Positions 7,890-17,153 of a stretch of DNA of 64,000 bases are shown in pieces. Origin of the DNA: Fervidobacterium thailandense (GTDB lineage Bacteria; Thermotogota; Thermotogae; Thermotogales; Fervidobacteriaceae). Numbering within the stretch: the first letter of the stretch is position 1; the number at the start of each line of letters is the position of its first letter. The stretch is from the NCBI RefSeq assembly GCF_001719065.1, contig NZ_LWAF01000002.1, positions 62,001-126,000 of the forward strand, in the 5' to 3' direction. The notes below the pieces were generated by a model. The model saw only the letters and a program-made list of their open reading frames with translations, was not told the DNA's origin and searched no databases. Position numbers and translations under genes: made by a program.

Positions 7890-9611
7890 ATGAATCTTCG
7901 GAGAAAACAAAACGGAGAAGTGTGCATAGTGCTCAGCGGTGCAGCTGGGCAGGGTATACAGACCGTTGAACACGTGTTCACTCGTATCGCGAAAGACTCC
8001 GGCTTCCACGTTTTCGCAACTAAGGAGTACATGTCCAGGGTTCGCGGTGGGAACAACTCCACGTCCATTAGGATTTCCGAACGACCGGTGAAAGCCTACG
8101 TTGACAGAATAGACATCCTCGTTCCGCTCAACGATAACGCGCTTGAAAGACTTAGGAGCAGGATAACCAGCGAAACGATCATCCTCGGGAACGAAAAATA
8201 CGTTCGCGGTGAAAAGAACGCTTTGGTGGTGAACTTCGAGGAGATCGCGGAGAGCTTTGGAAACAAGATTTACGAGAACTCCGTGGCGATCGGTGTTCTT
8301 TCCGGAATCATCGGCGCACAAGAGGAAGCCCTTGTGAAACATATCGCTGCGTATTTTTCCAAGAAATCCGAAGACGTTGTTAAGGCAAACGTCAACGCAG
8401 CCTTGAAGGGGTTGGAGATCGGCCGAACTCTGGGGTTAAAGTTCGAGCTAACTCCGTCAGAGGAGGTCAAATCGCACTATTTAATGGCCGGTTACGAAGC
8501 GGTGGCGCGAGGTGCGATAGCTGGAGGTTGTAATTTTATCTCTTCCTATCCGATGTCACCGGCAACAACAGTTTTTACAGAGCTATCCAGGTTGTCAAAA
8601 GAGTACGGAATTCTCGTAGATCAGGCAGAAGATGAAATTGCAGCTGCGAACATGGCAATCGCAGCTTGGTACGCTGGTGCACGTGCGATGGTCTCCACCT
8701 CCGGTGGTGGATTTGCGCTGATGACGGAAGCAATAAGCCTTGCTGGGATGATAGAAACACCTATCGTGGTACATCTCGGGCAGCGGCCAGGACCTGCAAC
8801 AGGACTTCCAACACGAACCGAACAAGGGGATCTGAATCTGGTTCTCTACGCAGGACATGGTGAGTTCCCGCGCGTAATTTACGCACCGGGAAACCTGTGC
8901 GAAGCTTACGAGCTCACGGCAAAAGCTTTTAACATCGCAGACAAGTATCAGATTCCCGTTTTCGTGTTAACAGACCAGTACTTTCTTGATTCATTTTACA
9001 ACGTGGAGACTATGCCGGACGTTAAGATTGAGCGCTCCATAGTAAAGACCGATGAAAACTACCGTCGCTACGAAATCACCGAAAGCGGAATTTCACCACG
9101 CGGAATTCCCGGTTACGGAACCGGATTGGTGAGGGTTGACAGCGATGAGCACGATGAATACGGCCATATAACTGAAAGTGCTGAGGTACGCAAAAAGATG
9201 GTTGAGAAGAGGCTGAGAAAACTGAATTTGATATTGGAAGATACTGTTCCTCCAAAACTTTTTGGACCAGAAAACTACGATTATTTATTGGTTGCTTGGG
9301 GTTCCACACAGTTAGTGCTAAAAGAGGCCGTTGAGTTACTGAACGACGAGTTCGGATTGAATATCGCCCTGTTGCACTTCTCCCAGGTTTATCCTGTGCA
9401 TCCTTCAATTACTGGTTTTATTGAGAAGGCAAAGAAAACGATTTTCGTCGAAGGCAACGCGACAGGTCAGTTTGCAAACCTCGTGAAATTAGTTTTTGGA
9501 GTCAATACCGACGAACGTATTCTCAAGTATGATGGTTTCCCGTTCTCCGTGGAGGAAATTGTTGAAAGGGTGCTCGGAGTGCTTGGAGAACTTCGAAAGG
9601 GGGACGAGTAA
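7890..9611 (+). CDS. korA: 2-Oxoacid:acceptor oxidoreductase, fused gamma-alpha subunit
   Basis: This 573-residue subunit joins a gamma domain (about residues 1-185; [20 protein letters not shown]) to an alpha domain (about 195-560; [34 protein letters not shown]). Together with KorB it oxidises a 2-oxoacid such as 2-oxoglutarate or a branched-chain oxoacid to the acyl-CoA and reduces ferredoxin. The substrate cannot be fixed from sequence. No delta-type ferredoxin gene is present, as is normal for this two-subunit form. GGAGGTG lies 7 nt upstream of the ATG. korB begins 1 nt after the stop codon. Confidence 0.9.
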   Translation: MNLRRKQNGEVCIVLSGAAGQGIQTVEHVFTRIAKDSGFHVFATKEYMSRVRGGNNSTSIRISERPVKAYVDRIDILVPLNDNALERLRSRITSETIILGNEKYVRGEKNALVVNFEEIAESFGNKIYENSVAIGVLSGIIGAQEEALVKHIAAYFSKKSEDVVKANVNAALKGLEIGRTLGLKFELTPSEEVKSHYLMAGYEAVARGAIAGGCNFISSYPMSPATTVFTELSRLSKEYGILVDQAEDEIAAANMAIAAWYAGARAMVSTSGGGFALMTEAISLAGMIETPIVVHLGQRPGPATGLPTRTEQGDLNLVLYAGHGEFPRVIYAPGNLCEAYELTAKAFNIADKYQIPVFVLTDQYFLDSFYNVETMPDVKIERSIVKTDENYRRYEITESGISPRGIPGYGTGLVRVDSDEHDEYGHITESAEVRKKMVEKRLRKLNLILEDTVPPKLFGPENYDYLLVAWGSTQLVLKEAVELLNDEFGLNIALLHFSQVYPVHPSITGFIEKAKKTIFVEGNATGQFANLVKLVFGVNTDERILKYDGFPFSVEEIVERVLGVLGELRKGDE

Positions 9612-9612
9612 T

Positions 9613-10443
9613 ATGTTCGATCCAAAGATTTACGATATTCCAGGAGCTGATATTGCTTGGTGTCCGGGTTGCGGGAACTTTGGAATAATCAACGAGCTGA
9701 AGACTGCACTTGCACAACTCGAATTACCTCCGCATCGTGTGGTTATCGTTTCGGGAATCGGCCAAGCGGCAAAGATGCCACAGTACGTCAGGGCTCACAT
9801 GTTCAACGGCCTGCACGGACGTTCCCTACCGGCAGCTGTGGCGATAAAGATGGTCAATCCTGAACTCGTGGTTATCGCGGAGAGTGGCGATGGCTGTACT
9901 TACGGCGAGGGAGGTAACCACTTTATTCATACGATAAGGAAGAATCCGGACATAACGAACATCGTCCACGATAACCAGATATATGGGCTGACTAAAGGTC
10001 AAGCTTCACCGACAACTGCACGTGGGCAAGTCACGACCTTACAATTTGACGGAGTTCCGGTGGATCCGTTCAACCCAATAGCCGTTGCGGTGGCACTAGA
10101 TGCTTCGTTCGTTGCTCGTAGCTTCTCTGGGAATTTCAACCTAACGGTTGAGTTGATCAAGATGGCCATCAAACACAAAGGGTACGCACTTGTCGATATA
10201 CTCCAGCCATGCGTCACGTTCAACAAGGTGAACACGTACCAGTGGTACAGGGAGAACACGTACCTCCTACCCGATAACTACGATCCGAGGGATAGGGAAT
10301 GGGCCTTCAAAGTTGCAACTGATACGTCAAAACTCGCACTCGGTGTTATCTACATGAACCCGGATAAGCCGGTGTACGAAGAGCAACTTGCACCTTACAA
10401 GACGGATAAAACACCCGTTGCTTTAAGGGGGCTGGAAGTATGA
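9613..10443 (+). CDS. korB: 2-Oxoacid:acceptor oxidoreductase, beta (TPP-binding) subunit
   Basis: This 276-residue beta subunit carries the TPP-binding [10 protein letters not shown] near residue 17, [11 protein letters not shown], the [13 protein letters not shown] block, [14 protein letters not shown], and [15 protein letters not shown]. These are hallmarks of the KorB/PorB TPP domain, and the length is typical. The reading frame is open further upstream inside korA, but the ATG at 9613, directly after the korA stop and an AAGGGGG stretch, gives the family-standard N-terminus. It ends in ATGA, overlapping the next gene by 4 nt. Confidence 0.92.
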   Translation: MFDPKIYDIPGADIAWCPGCGNFGIINELKTALAQLELPPHRVVIVSGIGQAAKMPQYVRAHMFNGLHGRSLPAAVAIKMVNPELVVIAESGDGCTYGEGGNHFIHTIRKNPDITNIVHDNQIYGLTKGQASPTTARGQVTTLQFDGVPVDPFNPIAVAVALDASFVARSFSGNFNLTVELIKMAIKHKGYALVDILQPCVTFNKVNTYQWYRENTYLLPDNYDPRDREWAFKVATDTSKLALGVIYMNPDKPVYEEQLAPYKTDKTPVALRGLEV

Positions 10444-11402
10444 GACTCATTCCGGAGTTTGTACTAAAAGATGAGGAAGGTAAGGAGTTCAGTTGGACGA
10501 GTTTGCTCGGGAAATACTCAGTGGTTTATTTCTACCCAAAAGCGAACACACCAGGGTGTACGATGGAGGGTTTGGATTTTTCGAGCCTCATAGATGAGTT
10601 TGGAGGAAATGTCGTTGGCATCTCACCTGATACGTGCAACGCGATCGCAAATTTTAAATCAAAGAAAGGCCTGAAAGTTAAACTACTTGCCGATCCCGAA
10701 AAAGAAGTTGCCGAAAAATTCGGTGTTGTGAAGGATGGAAAACTTATCCGCTCAACATTCATCGTTGATCCATGGGGGCGAATAAGACGAGAATGGATAA
10801 AAGTTAACGTCGTTGGTCACGCACGGGAAGTTTTAGAAGAGTACAAGAGAATCATCGCAGAAGATTACAAGCTAAACGAAAGTGTCGTTTTAAGACGTGC
10901 GTACCGAGGCATCTCCGACAAACCTATTCCGAAAGAAATTCTCCAAAAACTCGTAGAAGCAGCTCACCTGGCTCCTTCGTGTATGAACAAGCAACCATGG
11001 AGGTTTATCGTTGCCAATAGTAAAGAGTCACTTGAAAAGCTCCACGAAACACTCTCAGGTGGAAATTACTGGATGAAGAATGCACCGGCTATCATCGTGG
11101 TCTACACGAAAGATGAACTCGACTGCCAGCTCTCAGACAACAGGAATTACGCTTTGTTTGATACCGGTATGGCCGTTGGGCTTTTGCTTGTCCAAGCGAC
11201 TCAAATGGGATTGATTGCCCATCCCGTTGCCGGTTATGATCCAGTTAAGGTTAAGGAACTGTTCAATATCGATGGCACGGTAATTACCTTAATCGCGGTA
11301 GGATACTGGGGGAACTTCGATCAACTGAACGAAAAGCATCTTCAAGCGGAGTTCTCACAGCGAAACAGGGTTCCAATCGATGAAGTCGTGAAATTCCTAT
11401 AG
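10440..11402 (+). CDS. Peroxiredoxin (Bcp/PrxQ)-nitroreductase fusion protein
   Basis: This 320-residue protein fuses two enzymes. Residues 1-150 are a Bcp-type peroxiredoxin with [11 protein letters not shown] (peroxidatic C40) and a second cysteine at C66; the usual PrxQ resolving cysteine five residues after the first is absent. Residues about 155-320 are an FMN nitroreductase domain with [36 protein letters not shown] and AVGYWG. A Bcp-nitroreductase hybrid has been described in Thermotoga maritima as a peroxidase carrying its own flavin reductase. Its place as the last gene of an operon of oxygen-sensitive ferredoxin oxidoreductases suggests it protects them from peroxide (inference). 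Start overlaps korB by ATGA. Confidence 0.9.
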   Translation: MRLIPEFVLKDEEGKEFSWTSLLGKYSVVYFYPKANTPGCTMEGLDFSSLIDEFGGNVVGISPDTCNAIANFKSKKGLKVKLLADPEKEVAEKFGVVKDGKLIRSTFIVDPWGRIRREWIKVNVVGHAREVLEEYKRIIAEDYKLNESVVLRRAYRGISDKPIPKEILQKLVEAAHLAPSCMNKQPWRFIVANSKESLEKLHETLSGGNYWMKNAPAIIVVYTKDELDCQLSDNRNYALFDTGMAVGLLLVQATQMGLIAHPVAGYDPVKVKELFNIDGTVITLIAVGYWGNFDQLNEKHLQAEFSQRNRVPIDEVVKFL

Positions 11403-11410
11403 TGTGTAGC

Positions 11411-11439
11411 TTGATATTTCTTTGGACTTTGTGTAGAAT
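11411..11439 (+). promoter_or_regulatory. Promoter of the TPP riboswitch-thiB transcript
   Basis: TTGATA (11411-11416) and TAGAAT (11434-11439) are separated by 17 bp. Transcription would start near 11446, about 20 nt before the riboswitch. Confidence 0.65.
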
Positions 11440-11464
11440 AATTTTAGAAAGTGAATAGTCCCGA

Positions 11465-11564
11465 TTCCCGGAGGGGAGCTCCTGTAATGCGGGGCTGAGA
11501 GGAGGGAGTCAATCCCTCGACCCTTCGAACCTGATCCGGGTAATACCGGCGGAGGGACCGGGAA
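11465..11564 (+). ncRNA. TPP riboswitch (THI element)
   Basis: All conserved THI-box blocks are present: GGGGAGC near 11473, the GGGGCTGAGA block at 11491-11500, ACCCTTCGAACCTGATC at 11520-11536, and the GGGTAATACCGGCGGAGGGA stretch up to 11557. Helix P1 pairs TTCCCGG (11465-11471) with CCGGGAA (11558-11564). The downstream gene encodes a thiamine-binding protein, which fits thiamine pyrophosphate control of uptake. Confidence 0.95.
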
Positions 11565-11584
11565 AATAGAAAAAGATTCGAATC

Positions 11585-11613
11585 ACCCCCTCCGCTACAT
11601 GGAGGGGTTTTTC
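11585..11613 (+). terminator. Riboswitch-controlled intrinsic terminator
   Basis: A 7-bp stem (11587-11593 with 11601-11607), a 7-nt loop and T5 form a terminator in front of thiB. Its left arm (11588-11596) can instead pair with 11548-11556 of the riboswitch: nine pairs including one G-U. TPP binding, which sequesters that riboswitch segment, should free the terminator. The sequence therefore shows a transcription-attenuation OFF switch. Confidence 0.88.
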
Positions 11614-11656
11614 TTTAAGCAATAAATCCCTATCGTCGTGCAGGAGGTGGTCTTAG

Positions 11657-12634
11657 ATGAAACGTGCGGTACTGTTGCTTGTACTCATTAGTACGTTTGT
11701 TGTTTACGCGGCACAACTGGTTATCTACACATCCGACAGCTTTGCCGGTGGGATCGCAAAGGTTGTCATCCCGAAGTTCGAGCAGATGTACAAGTGCAAA
11801 GTCAAAGTTGTGAGCTTTGGCTCAATGGGTGATGTACTCGCCAGGCTCATCGCCGAGAAAAACTCTCCGAAAGCCGATGTCGTAGTAGGATTGAATCAAC
11901 AACAACTTATGAAAGCAGTAGCGGAGGGAATTTTGGAAAAATTTAGACCAGTAAACGCGAAGAACATCGTTTATCGTGGACTTGTGACGGACTATGGAAC
12001 GGTTTACGATTACGGAGCGCTGGCAATGATATACAACGTCGAGAAGATAAAGAATCCCCCAAAGTCGTTCTGGGATTTAACCAAACCGGAATACAAAGGA
12101 AAATTCGTGCTCATTGATCCAAGAACATCAAGTACAGGACTCGCCTTCTTTATGTGGACGATCGCAGCACTGGGAGAAGAAAGTGCTTTTGAGTTTTGGA
12201 GCAAGGTGAAGAATAACGTACTCACCTTCACCAGTGGTTGGAGCGCGGCGTTCAAGATGTTGGAAACTGGTGAAGCGGACATGATTGTAAGTTACGCAAC
12301 GGACGGTGCGTACAGCATGCACAGGTATGGAACGATAAAGTACATGCCTGTTATTTTCGAAGAGGGTGCGTACGTTCTTGAAGAGTACGCCTCCGTGGTT
12401 AAGGGAGCTAAGAACAGTGCACTCGCACGTGCATTCATAGAGTTTTTGCTTACCCCCGATTTCCAGAAAGAAGTCCCGTTGAACCAGTGGATGTATCCGG
12501 TTATCAATGTTGAGCTTCCAGATGTGTTCAAGAAATACGCTCCACAACCAAGAAAAATTCTTAGAGTACCGTCGGATATTAACAACAGGCTCGATGAACT
12601 TCTAAAGAAGTGGGAGAAAACTGTTATCGGGTGA
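11657..12634 (+). CDS. thiB: Thiamine ABC transporter substrate-binding protein
   Basis: This 325-residue exported protein has a signal peptide (MKRAVLLLVLISTFVVYA, no lipobox cysteine) and the TbpA/ThiB fold. Family features include LVIYTSDSFAGG at the mature N-terminus, GLNQQQL, VYDYGALAMIYN, DPRTSSTGLAF and the GWSAAFKMLETGEADMIVSY segment. It would bind thiamine or its phosphates in the periplasm. The upstream TPP riboswitch independently supports this. The ThiP permease and ThiQ ATPase genes that normally follow are absent, so this is an orphan binding protein that must use a transporter encoded elsewhere. GGAGGTGG lies 8 nt before the ATG. No terminator is visible after the gene. Confidence 0.9.
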   Translation: MKRAVLLLVLISTFVVYAAQLVIYTSDSFAGGIAKVVIPKFEQMYKCKVKVVSFGSMGDVLARLIAEKNSPKADVVVGLNQQQLMKAVAEGILEKFRPVNAKNIVYRGLVTDYGTVYDYGALAMIYNVEKIKNPPKSFWDLTKPEYKGKFVLIDPRTSSTGLAFFMWTIAALGEESAFEFWSKVKNNVLTFTSGWSAAFKMLETGEADMIVSYATDGAYSMHRYGTIKYMPVIFEEGAYVLEEYASVVKGAKNSALARAFIEFLLTPDFQKEVPLNQWMYPVINVELPDVFKKYAPQPRKILRVPSDINNRLDELLKKWEKTVIG

Positions 12635-12806
12635 CCTTTTGCCGCACTGAAAAGATTTTGGAACTTATGTGCCTAATAGCCGAAATTCATCGAACGCTCC
12701 CACCGGAAAATTGGTCTAAAGAAATGTAGGACGCTTTCAAAAGTACAACAGAACAGTCATTCTCTGGGAGGAGCTTTTTACAAAAATCGTAACGGACGGT
12801 GGGAGC

Positions 12807-13544
12807 ATGGTGTGTTTGAAAAATATTGCCTCATGGATAATTATTTTGGTAGTGTTTTTAATCCTTGTTCATCCTGTTAACGCCAACTCATCGGAGATAG
12901 TGATAAAAGTTGGTTTTCTTCTTGGAAGTCCGTACGCATTTTGGAGTGCTTCAAGCTTAACCGGCATAGACGTCGAGATTTGTAGGTTGCTCTCAAAGGA
13001 AATGAAGTGTCAGTTCGAGTACTACGTGTTGCCTTTCAGCGCATTGGATACGAATGTCTTAAACATATTGGGTCTGGATCTTGTGGCAGGTGGAATCCAT
13101 ATCACAGAAAAGCGGAAAAAACTCTTCACTTTCTCCGTACCTTACTTACGATCCGGCTTAGCAATAGTACTCAGAAAAGGACTCAACTGGGATGGAAACG
13201 TCGAACGTATTACATTCGCAGTTAAAAATGGGGCAACTGGGGAGACATTGGTTCGAGAGTGGGTTAAGTCCGGGAAAAAGGTCAAATACGAAGTACTCGT
13301 TTCAAACCAGGAAATTCTCGCAAAGCTTGTACTTGGGCAAGTTGATGCGGGATTTTTCGATTACATCAACGCCTTATACTTAAACAAAAATTACGGTCTT
13401 CAGGTTTGGCCAAGGCTAATTTATGAGGTCGAAATTGGAATGGTTATCCTAAACAGTAGATTGGCAAGTAGAATCAACGATACCATGTTGAAGAACAAAC
13501 AACAAATAAAGAACATCGTGATGCAATACGTGGGGAGCTTCTAA
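12807..13544 (+). CDS. Family 3 (amino-acid type) extracellular solute-binding protein
   Basis: This 245-residue protein has an N-terminal hydrophobic export signal (residues 6-26, ending near VNANS) followed by a SBP_bac_3 domain. It starts with IKVGFLLGSPYAFWS, continues with LTGIDVEICRLLSKEM and VAGGIHITEKRKKLFTFSVPY, and has GQVDAGFFDYINA near residue 190. Such proteins deliver polar amino acids to ABC transporters or act as sensory domains. No permease or ATPase gene is adjacent, so its partner and ligand are unknown. It lies 172 nt after thiB on the same strand and ends just before a bidirectional terminator. Confidence 0.78.
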   Translation: MVCLKNIASWIIILVVFLILVHPVNANSSEIVIKVGFLLGSPYAFWSASSLTGIDVEICRLLSKEMKCQFEYYVLPFSALDTNVLNILGLDLVAGGIHITEKRKKLFTFSVPYLRSGLAIVLRKGLNWDGNVERITFAVKNGATGETLVREWVKSGKKVKYEVLVSNQEILAKLVLGQVDAGFFDYINALYLNKNYGLQVWPRLIYEVEIGMVILNSRLASRINDTMLKNKQQIKNIVMQYVGSF

Positions 13545-13569
13545 AAAAGCCGGGCTTCGCCCGGCTTTT
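13545..13569. terminator. Bidirectional terminator between the SBP and SDR genes
   Basis: An 11-bp GC-rich stem (13545-13555 with 13559-13569, loop TTC) has A-runs on its left and T-runs on its right. It can end the plus-strand SBP transcript and the minus-strand reductase transcript. Confidence 0.9.
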
Positions 13570-13598
13570 CAGCACATTTACTGCCTCTTTGGAAAATT

Positions 13599-14318
13599 TT
13601 ACAACACCAAACCACCGTCAACACCGATAACTTGGCCTGTTATGAACGAAGACTCGTCGCTTGCTAGGAAGAGGTAAACGTACGCCACTTCGATTGGTTC
13701 ACCCATGCGTTTCAAGGCAGTCTTTTCGATAACCGCGTTAATGACTTTCTCAGGTACCTTCTCCGTCATTGGTGTTTTGATGAAACCAGGTGCAACGGCA
13801 TTGACTCTGATCTGCGCACCTTTTCTGGCGAACTCTTTCGCCCAAGTCTTAGTCATGCCGATAACACCAGCCTTGGTGGCTGCGTAGTTCGTCTGACCAA
13901 TGTTTCCGTAGACCCCCACAACTGACGAGGTGTTTATGATGCTACCCTTACCAGCCTCAAGCATGTACGGTACTACCGCTTGCGTCATGTTGAAGACGCC
14001 CTTGAGGTTGACGTTGATGACCTTGTCCCAATCCTCTTCTGTCATGTTCTGGATGAGGGCATCCCTCGTTATTCCCGCGTTGTTGACGAGAACGTCGATC
14101 TTGCCGAATTTTTCAACAACATCTTTTACGACTTCGGCAATTCGAGCTCTATCGGTTACGTCCAACTTGTAAAAGTGGATGTTCGGATGATCGTACGTGG
14201 TTTCAGAAATGTCACAAGCGATAACGATAGCACCTTCCTGAGCGAAGAGTTCCGCGGCAGCCTTGCCTATACCACTACCAGCACCAGTTATGATACAAAC
14301 CTTGTCCTTTAACCTCAT
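13599..14318 (-). CDS. fabG: Short-chain dehydrogenase, 3-oxoacyl-(ACP/CoA) reductase type
   Basis: This 239-residue SDR enzyme has the NAD(P)-binding TGAGSGIG (about residues 12-19), NNAGITRD, and the catalytic Ser with the Y-x-x-x-K pair in NYAATKAGV. The C-terminal FITGQVIGVDGG is typical of FabG/PhaB reductases. The ATG at 14318 was chosen because GGGGGAG lies 8 nt upstream; a GTG three codons earlier overlaps that site. It lies 27 nt downstream of a thiolase gene on the same transcript, so it may act as a 3-hydroxyacyl-CoA (acetoacetyl-CoA) reductase rather than in fatty acid synthesis (inference). No acyl carrier protein gene is nearby. Confidence 0.85.
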   Translation of the reverse strand: MRLKDKVCIITGAGSGIGKAAAELFAQEGAIVIACDISETTYDHPNIHFYKLDVTDRARIAEVVKDVVEKFGKIDVLVNNAGITRDALIQNMTEEDWDKVINVNLKGVFNMTQAVVPYMLEAGKGSIINTSSVVGVYGNIGQTNYAATKAGVIGMTKTWAKEFARKGAQIRVNAVAPGFIKTPMTEKVPEKVINAVIEKTALKRMGEPIEVAYVYLFLASDESSFITGQVIGVDGGLVL

Positions 14319-14345
14319 GCCGTTCACTCCCCCGTTACCAGTCTT

Positions 14346-15548
14346 TTAGTCGAGATTCTCGATGATAATCGCGGTGCCCATTCCACCACCGATGCAGAGT
14401 GTTGCGAGTCCCAACTTCGCTCCCCGTTTCTTCATTTCGTAGAGTAACGTGACGATTATCCTGTTACCACTCGCACCAATCGGATGGCCGAGTGCGATGG
14501 CTCCACCGTTGACGTTCGTTCTCTGGAGGATCCAGTCTTTCGTAACCCCGAATGCCTTTTCCCAGCCCTTGATAACGGCCAGGCTCTGTGCGGCGAATGC
14601 TTCGTTAAGTTCTATGAGTTCTATCTCTTGGAAGGAAAGTCCTGCTTTCTTGAGCACTTTTTCCGTGGCCGGTACCGGTCCAAAGCCCATGCGCATGGGC
14701 TCGACACCGGCTTGAGCCCAGGCAACGATACGAGCAAGGGGTTTCAGGCCCTTCTTTTCCACGTATCGCTCGCTCGCAATGACAATGGCGCTTCCTCCAT
14801 CGTTTATTCCACTCGCGTTACCGGCCGTGATCGTACCGTTGGGCTTGAATGCCGGTTTGAGCTTTGCGAGCGACTCGAGTGTGGTGTCGAACCGTGGATG
14901 TTCGTCGGTGTCGAATATCTTCACACCTTTCTTATCGGGAACCTCGACCGGTACGATTTCGTCTTTGAATTTTCCAGCTTCTATCGCTGCTTTCGCTTTC
15001 ATCTGGCTGTTGTAGGCAAACTCGTCCTGTTCTTCCCTGGAGATGCCGAACTCCTCGGCGAGAGCCTCGGCCGTCAAACCCATGTGGACCTTGTTAAAAA
15101 CGTCCGTGAGACCGTCGAGGATCATGTGGTCCTGGAGTTCCTGAGCACCGAATCGCAGTCCGTAACGTGCTTTGTAGCTCAAGAGGAACGGTGCCTGAGA
15201 CATGTTCTCGATTCCACCAGCCAAGACCAGGTCGGCCTCTCCAAGTTCGATGTCCGTTGCTCCTATCATCACAGCTTTCATACCGCTACCACAGAGCATG
15301 TTCACCGTGTAGCCTGGTTTTTCCGCTGGAATTCCGGCGTATATACCAACTTGTCTTCCAGGTCCCATACCTTGACCCGCTTGGAGTATGCATCCGATGA
15401 TAGTCTCGTCGAAATCTTCAACAGGAACACCCGCTTGCTCAATCGCCGCTTTTGCCGCGATTGCGCCAAGCTGAGGAGCTGGGATGTCTTTGAGCGAGCC
15501 ACCGAAAGTCCCTATAGCCGTTCTCTTAGCACCCAAGATGTACACCAT
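14346..15548 (-). CDS. Acetyl-CoA acetyltransferase (thiolase)
   Basis: This 400-residue enzyme condenses two acetyl-CoA to acetoacetyl-CoA, or runs the reverse cleavage. The acylated cysteine is C86 in NMLCGSGMKA. The C-terminal active site has NEAFAAQSLAV, GGAIALGHPIGASG and CIGGGMGTA. These are complete thiolase signatures and the length is that of biosynthetic thiolases. The gene is first in a two-gene minus-strand transcript with the SDR reductase, and a strong promoter lies about 90 nt upstream. Together they could interconvert acetyl-CoA and 3-hydroxybutyryl-CoA. The remaining genes of a butyrate or polyhydroxybutyrate route are not in this window. Confidence 0.92.
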   Translation of the reverse strand: MVYILGAKRTAIGTFGGSLKDIPAPQLGAIAAKAAIEQAGVPVEDFDETIIGCILQAGQGMGPGRQVGIYAGIPAEKPGYTVNMLCGSGMKAVMIGATDIELGEADLVLAGGIENMSQAPFLLSYKARYGLRFGAQELQDHMILDGLTDVFNKVHMGLTAEALAEEFGISREEQDEFAYNSQMKAKAAIEAGKFKDEIVPVEVPDKKGVKIFDTDEHPRFDTTLESLAKLKPAFKPNGTITAGNASGINDGGSAIVIASERYVEKKGLKPLARIVAWAQAGVEPMRMGFGPVPATEKVLKKAGLSFQEIELIELNEAFAAQSLAVIKGWEKAFGVTKDWILQRTNVNGGAIALGHPIGASGNRIIVTLLYEMKKRGAKLGLATLCIGGGMGTAIIIENLD

Positions 15549-15638
15549 CTTCCCACCCCCGTAGAGTTCTAAAAACTTTCCTAAAGAGAATACCGTAGCA
15601 TTACGAATACTGAATCACCTTTCACATTATCCACTTAT

Positions 15639-15668
15639 ATTAGACCATTTTTTCTCACCAATTGTCAA
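15639..15668 (-). promoter_or_regulatory. Promoter of the thiolase-fabG transcript
   Basis: On the minus strand a perfect TTGACA (15668-15663) and TCTAAT (15644-15639) are separated by 18 bp, about 90 nt upstream of the thiolase ATG. Confidence 0.65.
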
Positions 15669-15776
15669 CGCTGGTACGGTGTAGTATACCAGAACACGAG
15701 TGAGCTCGTGAGAGATTTTCACTGTTTTTGACTTCTTTGCCACAAAAATTTGACGAGGCTGAAAATGAGTGTCAAA

Positions 15777-15805
15777 CTGACAAAGCACAGTTTACTGGTT
15801 ATAAT
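15777..15805 (+). promoter_or_regulatory. Promoter of glyA
   Basis: CTGACA (15777-15782) and a perfect TATAAT (15800-15805) are separated by 17 bp. The predicted transcript start near 15812 lies 43 nt before the chosen glyA ATG and downstream of an earlier in-frame start. Confidence 0.75.
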
Positions 15806-15854
15806 TGATGCGGAGGACTGCAACGTCAATGTTCTTTGGAAGGAGGCTACAAGT

Positions 15855-17129
15855 ATGTGGGAGCACGTGAAGGTTGTCGATCCGGAAATATACGAGGTTC
15901 TAATCAAGGAATGGGAGCGGCAGGAGTACGGTCTTGAGCTGATCGCCTCGGAAAATTTTGTTTCCCTCGCGGTTATGGAGGCGATGGGGAGTGTTTTGAC
16001 TAACAAGTACGCGGAGGGATATCCGAAGAAACGTTACTACGGTGGTTGCGAGTGGGTCGATGTTGCCGAAACACTCGCACGTGAACGCGCCAAACAGCTT
16101 TTCAACGCAAAGTACGCAAACGTGCAACCGCACTCAGGTTCGCAAGCGAACATGGGAACGTATTTCGCACTCGCCGAACCGGGTTCGGTCCTGATGGGCA
16201 TGTCGCTCAGTCACGGAGGACACTTGACGCACGGTGCACCGGTCAACTTCTCGGGACAGATTTACAAGGTTGTGCAGTACGGTGTGAACCTTGAAACGGA
16301 ATTAATAGACTACGATGAGGTAAGAAGATTGGCGCACGAGCACAAACCGAAGATAATCGTTGCGGGTGGAAGCGCGTACTCCAGAATCATCGATTTCAAA
16401 AAGTTCAGGGAGATCGCCGACGAAGTCGGTGCTTATCTGGTTGTTGACATGGCGCACTTTGCCGGACTTGTGGCAGCCGGGTTGTACCCAAATCCTCTTG
16501 AGTACGCACACGTTGTAACCAGCACGACACACAAGACATTGAGAGGACCGCGTGGAGGTTTGATACTCACTAACGATGAAGAGCTTTACAAAGCGATAAA
16601 CAAAGCGATATTCCCCGGCATACAGGGTGGACCACTCATGCACGTCATCGCGGCGAAGGCTGTCTGTTTCAAAGAGGCCCTCAGCGAGGACTTCAGAAAG
16701 TACCAAGAACAAGTTGTCAAAAACGCAAAAGCGCTCGCAAGGGCACTCGAGGATAGGGGATTGCGGATCGTTTCCGGTGGGACGGACACGCACCTGATGC
16801 TTGTTGACCTGACACCGCTGAACGTGACCGGAAAGGCCGCGGAAACGGCACTCGGGTACTGTCACATCACTGTGAACAAGAACACGATACCGAACGAGAA
16901 ACGCTCGCCGTTCGTTGCCAGTGGTATAAGGCTCGGAACTCCCGCGTTAACCACACGTGGGATGAAGGAAGAACAGATGGAAGAAATCGCGGAGCTTATA
17001 GTCATGGTCTTGAAACACATAAAGGACGAGGAAGGAAACGTTGATGAAGCCATAGCAAAAGAAGTTAGTGATAAAGTGATAAAACTCTGCAAAGAGTTCC
17101 CGCTTTACGAGGGTAAGATCAAACTATAA
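15855..17129 (+). CDS. glyA: Serine hydroxymethyltransferase
   Basis: This 424-residue PLP enzyme interconverts serine and glycine with tetrahydrofolate and supplies one-carbon units. Seen are [10 protein letters not shown] near the N-terminus, [18 protein letters not shown], the [10 protein letters not shown] block, [12 protein letters not shown], and the PLP-lysine motif [14 protein letters not shown]. The length is standard. The ATG at 15855 has GGAGG 9 nt upstream and follows a strong promoter at 15777-15805. The longer open frame would start upstream of that promoter. A DUF1015 gene follows after 24 nt and is probably co-transcribed. Confidence 0.95.
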   Translation: MWEHVKVVDPEIYEVLIKEWERQEYGLELIASENFVSLAVMEAMGSVLTNKYAEGYPKKRYYGGCEWVDVAETLARERAKQLFNAKYANVQPHSGSQANMGTYFALAEPGSVLMGMSLSHGGHLTHGAPVNFSGQIYKVVQYGVNLETELIDYDEVRRLAHEHKPKIIVAGGSAYSRIIDFKKFREIADEVGAYLVVDMAHFAGLVAAGLYPNPLEYAHVVTSTTHKTLRGPRGGLILTNDEELYKAINKAIFPGIQGGPLMHVIAAKAVCFKEALSEDFRKYQEQVVKNAKALARALEDRGLRIVSGGTDTHLMLVDLTPLNVTGKAAETALGYCHITVNKNTIPNEKRSPFVASGIRLGTPALTTRGMKEEQMEEIAELIVMVLKHIKDEEGNVDEAIAKEVSDKVIKLCKEFPLYEGKIKL

Positions 17130-17153
17130 TCGTTGTTGTGGGAGGGATAATCG

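Larger units (their letters stand above)
15549..15854. other. Divergent control region between thiolase and glyA
   Basis: These 306 bases hold a minus-strand promoter for the thiolase operon (15639-15668) and a plus-strand promoter for glyA (15777-15805). A frame open upstream of glyA runs across that promoter and is not coding. Confidence 0.7.

Noticed and set aside
9496-9612. Earlier start for korB inside korA
   Set aside because: It would overlap korA by more than 100 nt and add residues foreign to the family.
14484-15572. A 362-codon open frame on the plus strand opposite the thiolase gene
   Set aside because: It has no ribosome site or family match, while the minus strand encodes a full thiolase. 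It is an antisense shadow of codon bias.
15750-15854. Earlier start for glyA giving 35 extra residues
   Set aside because: The extension runs through the TATAAT promoter and has no ribosome site, whereas ATG 15855 has GGAGG and gives the standard N-terminus.
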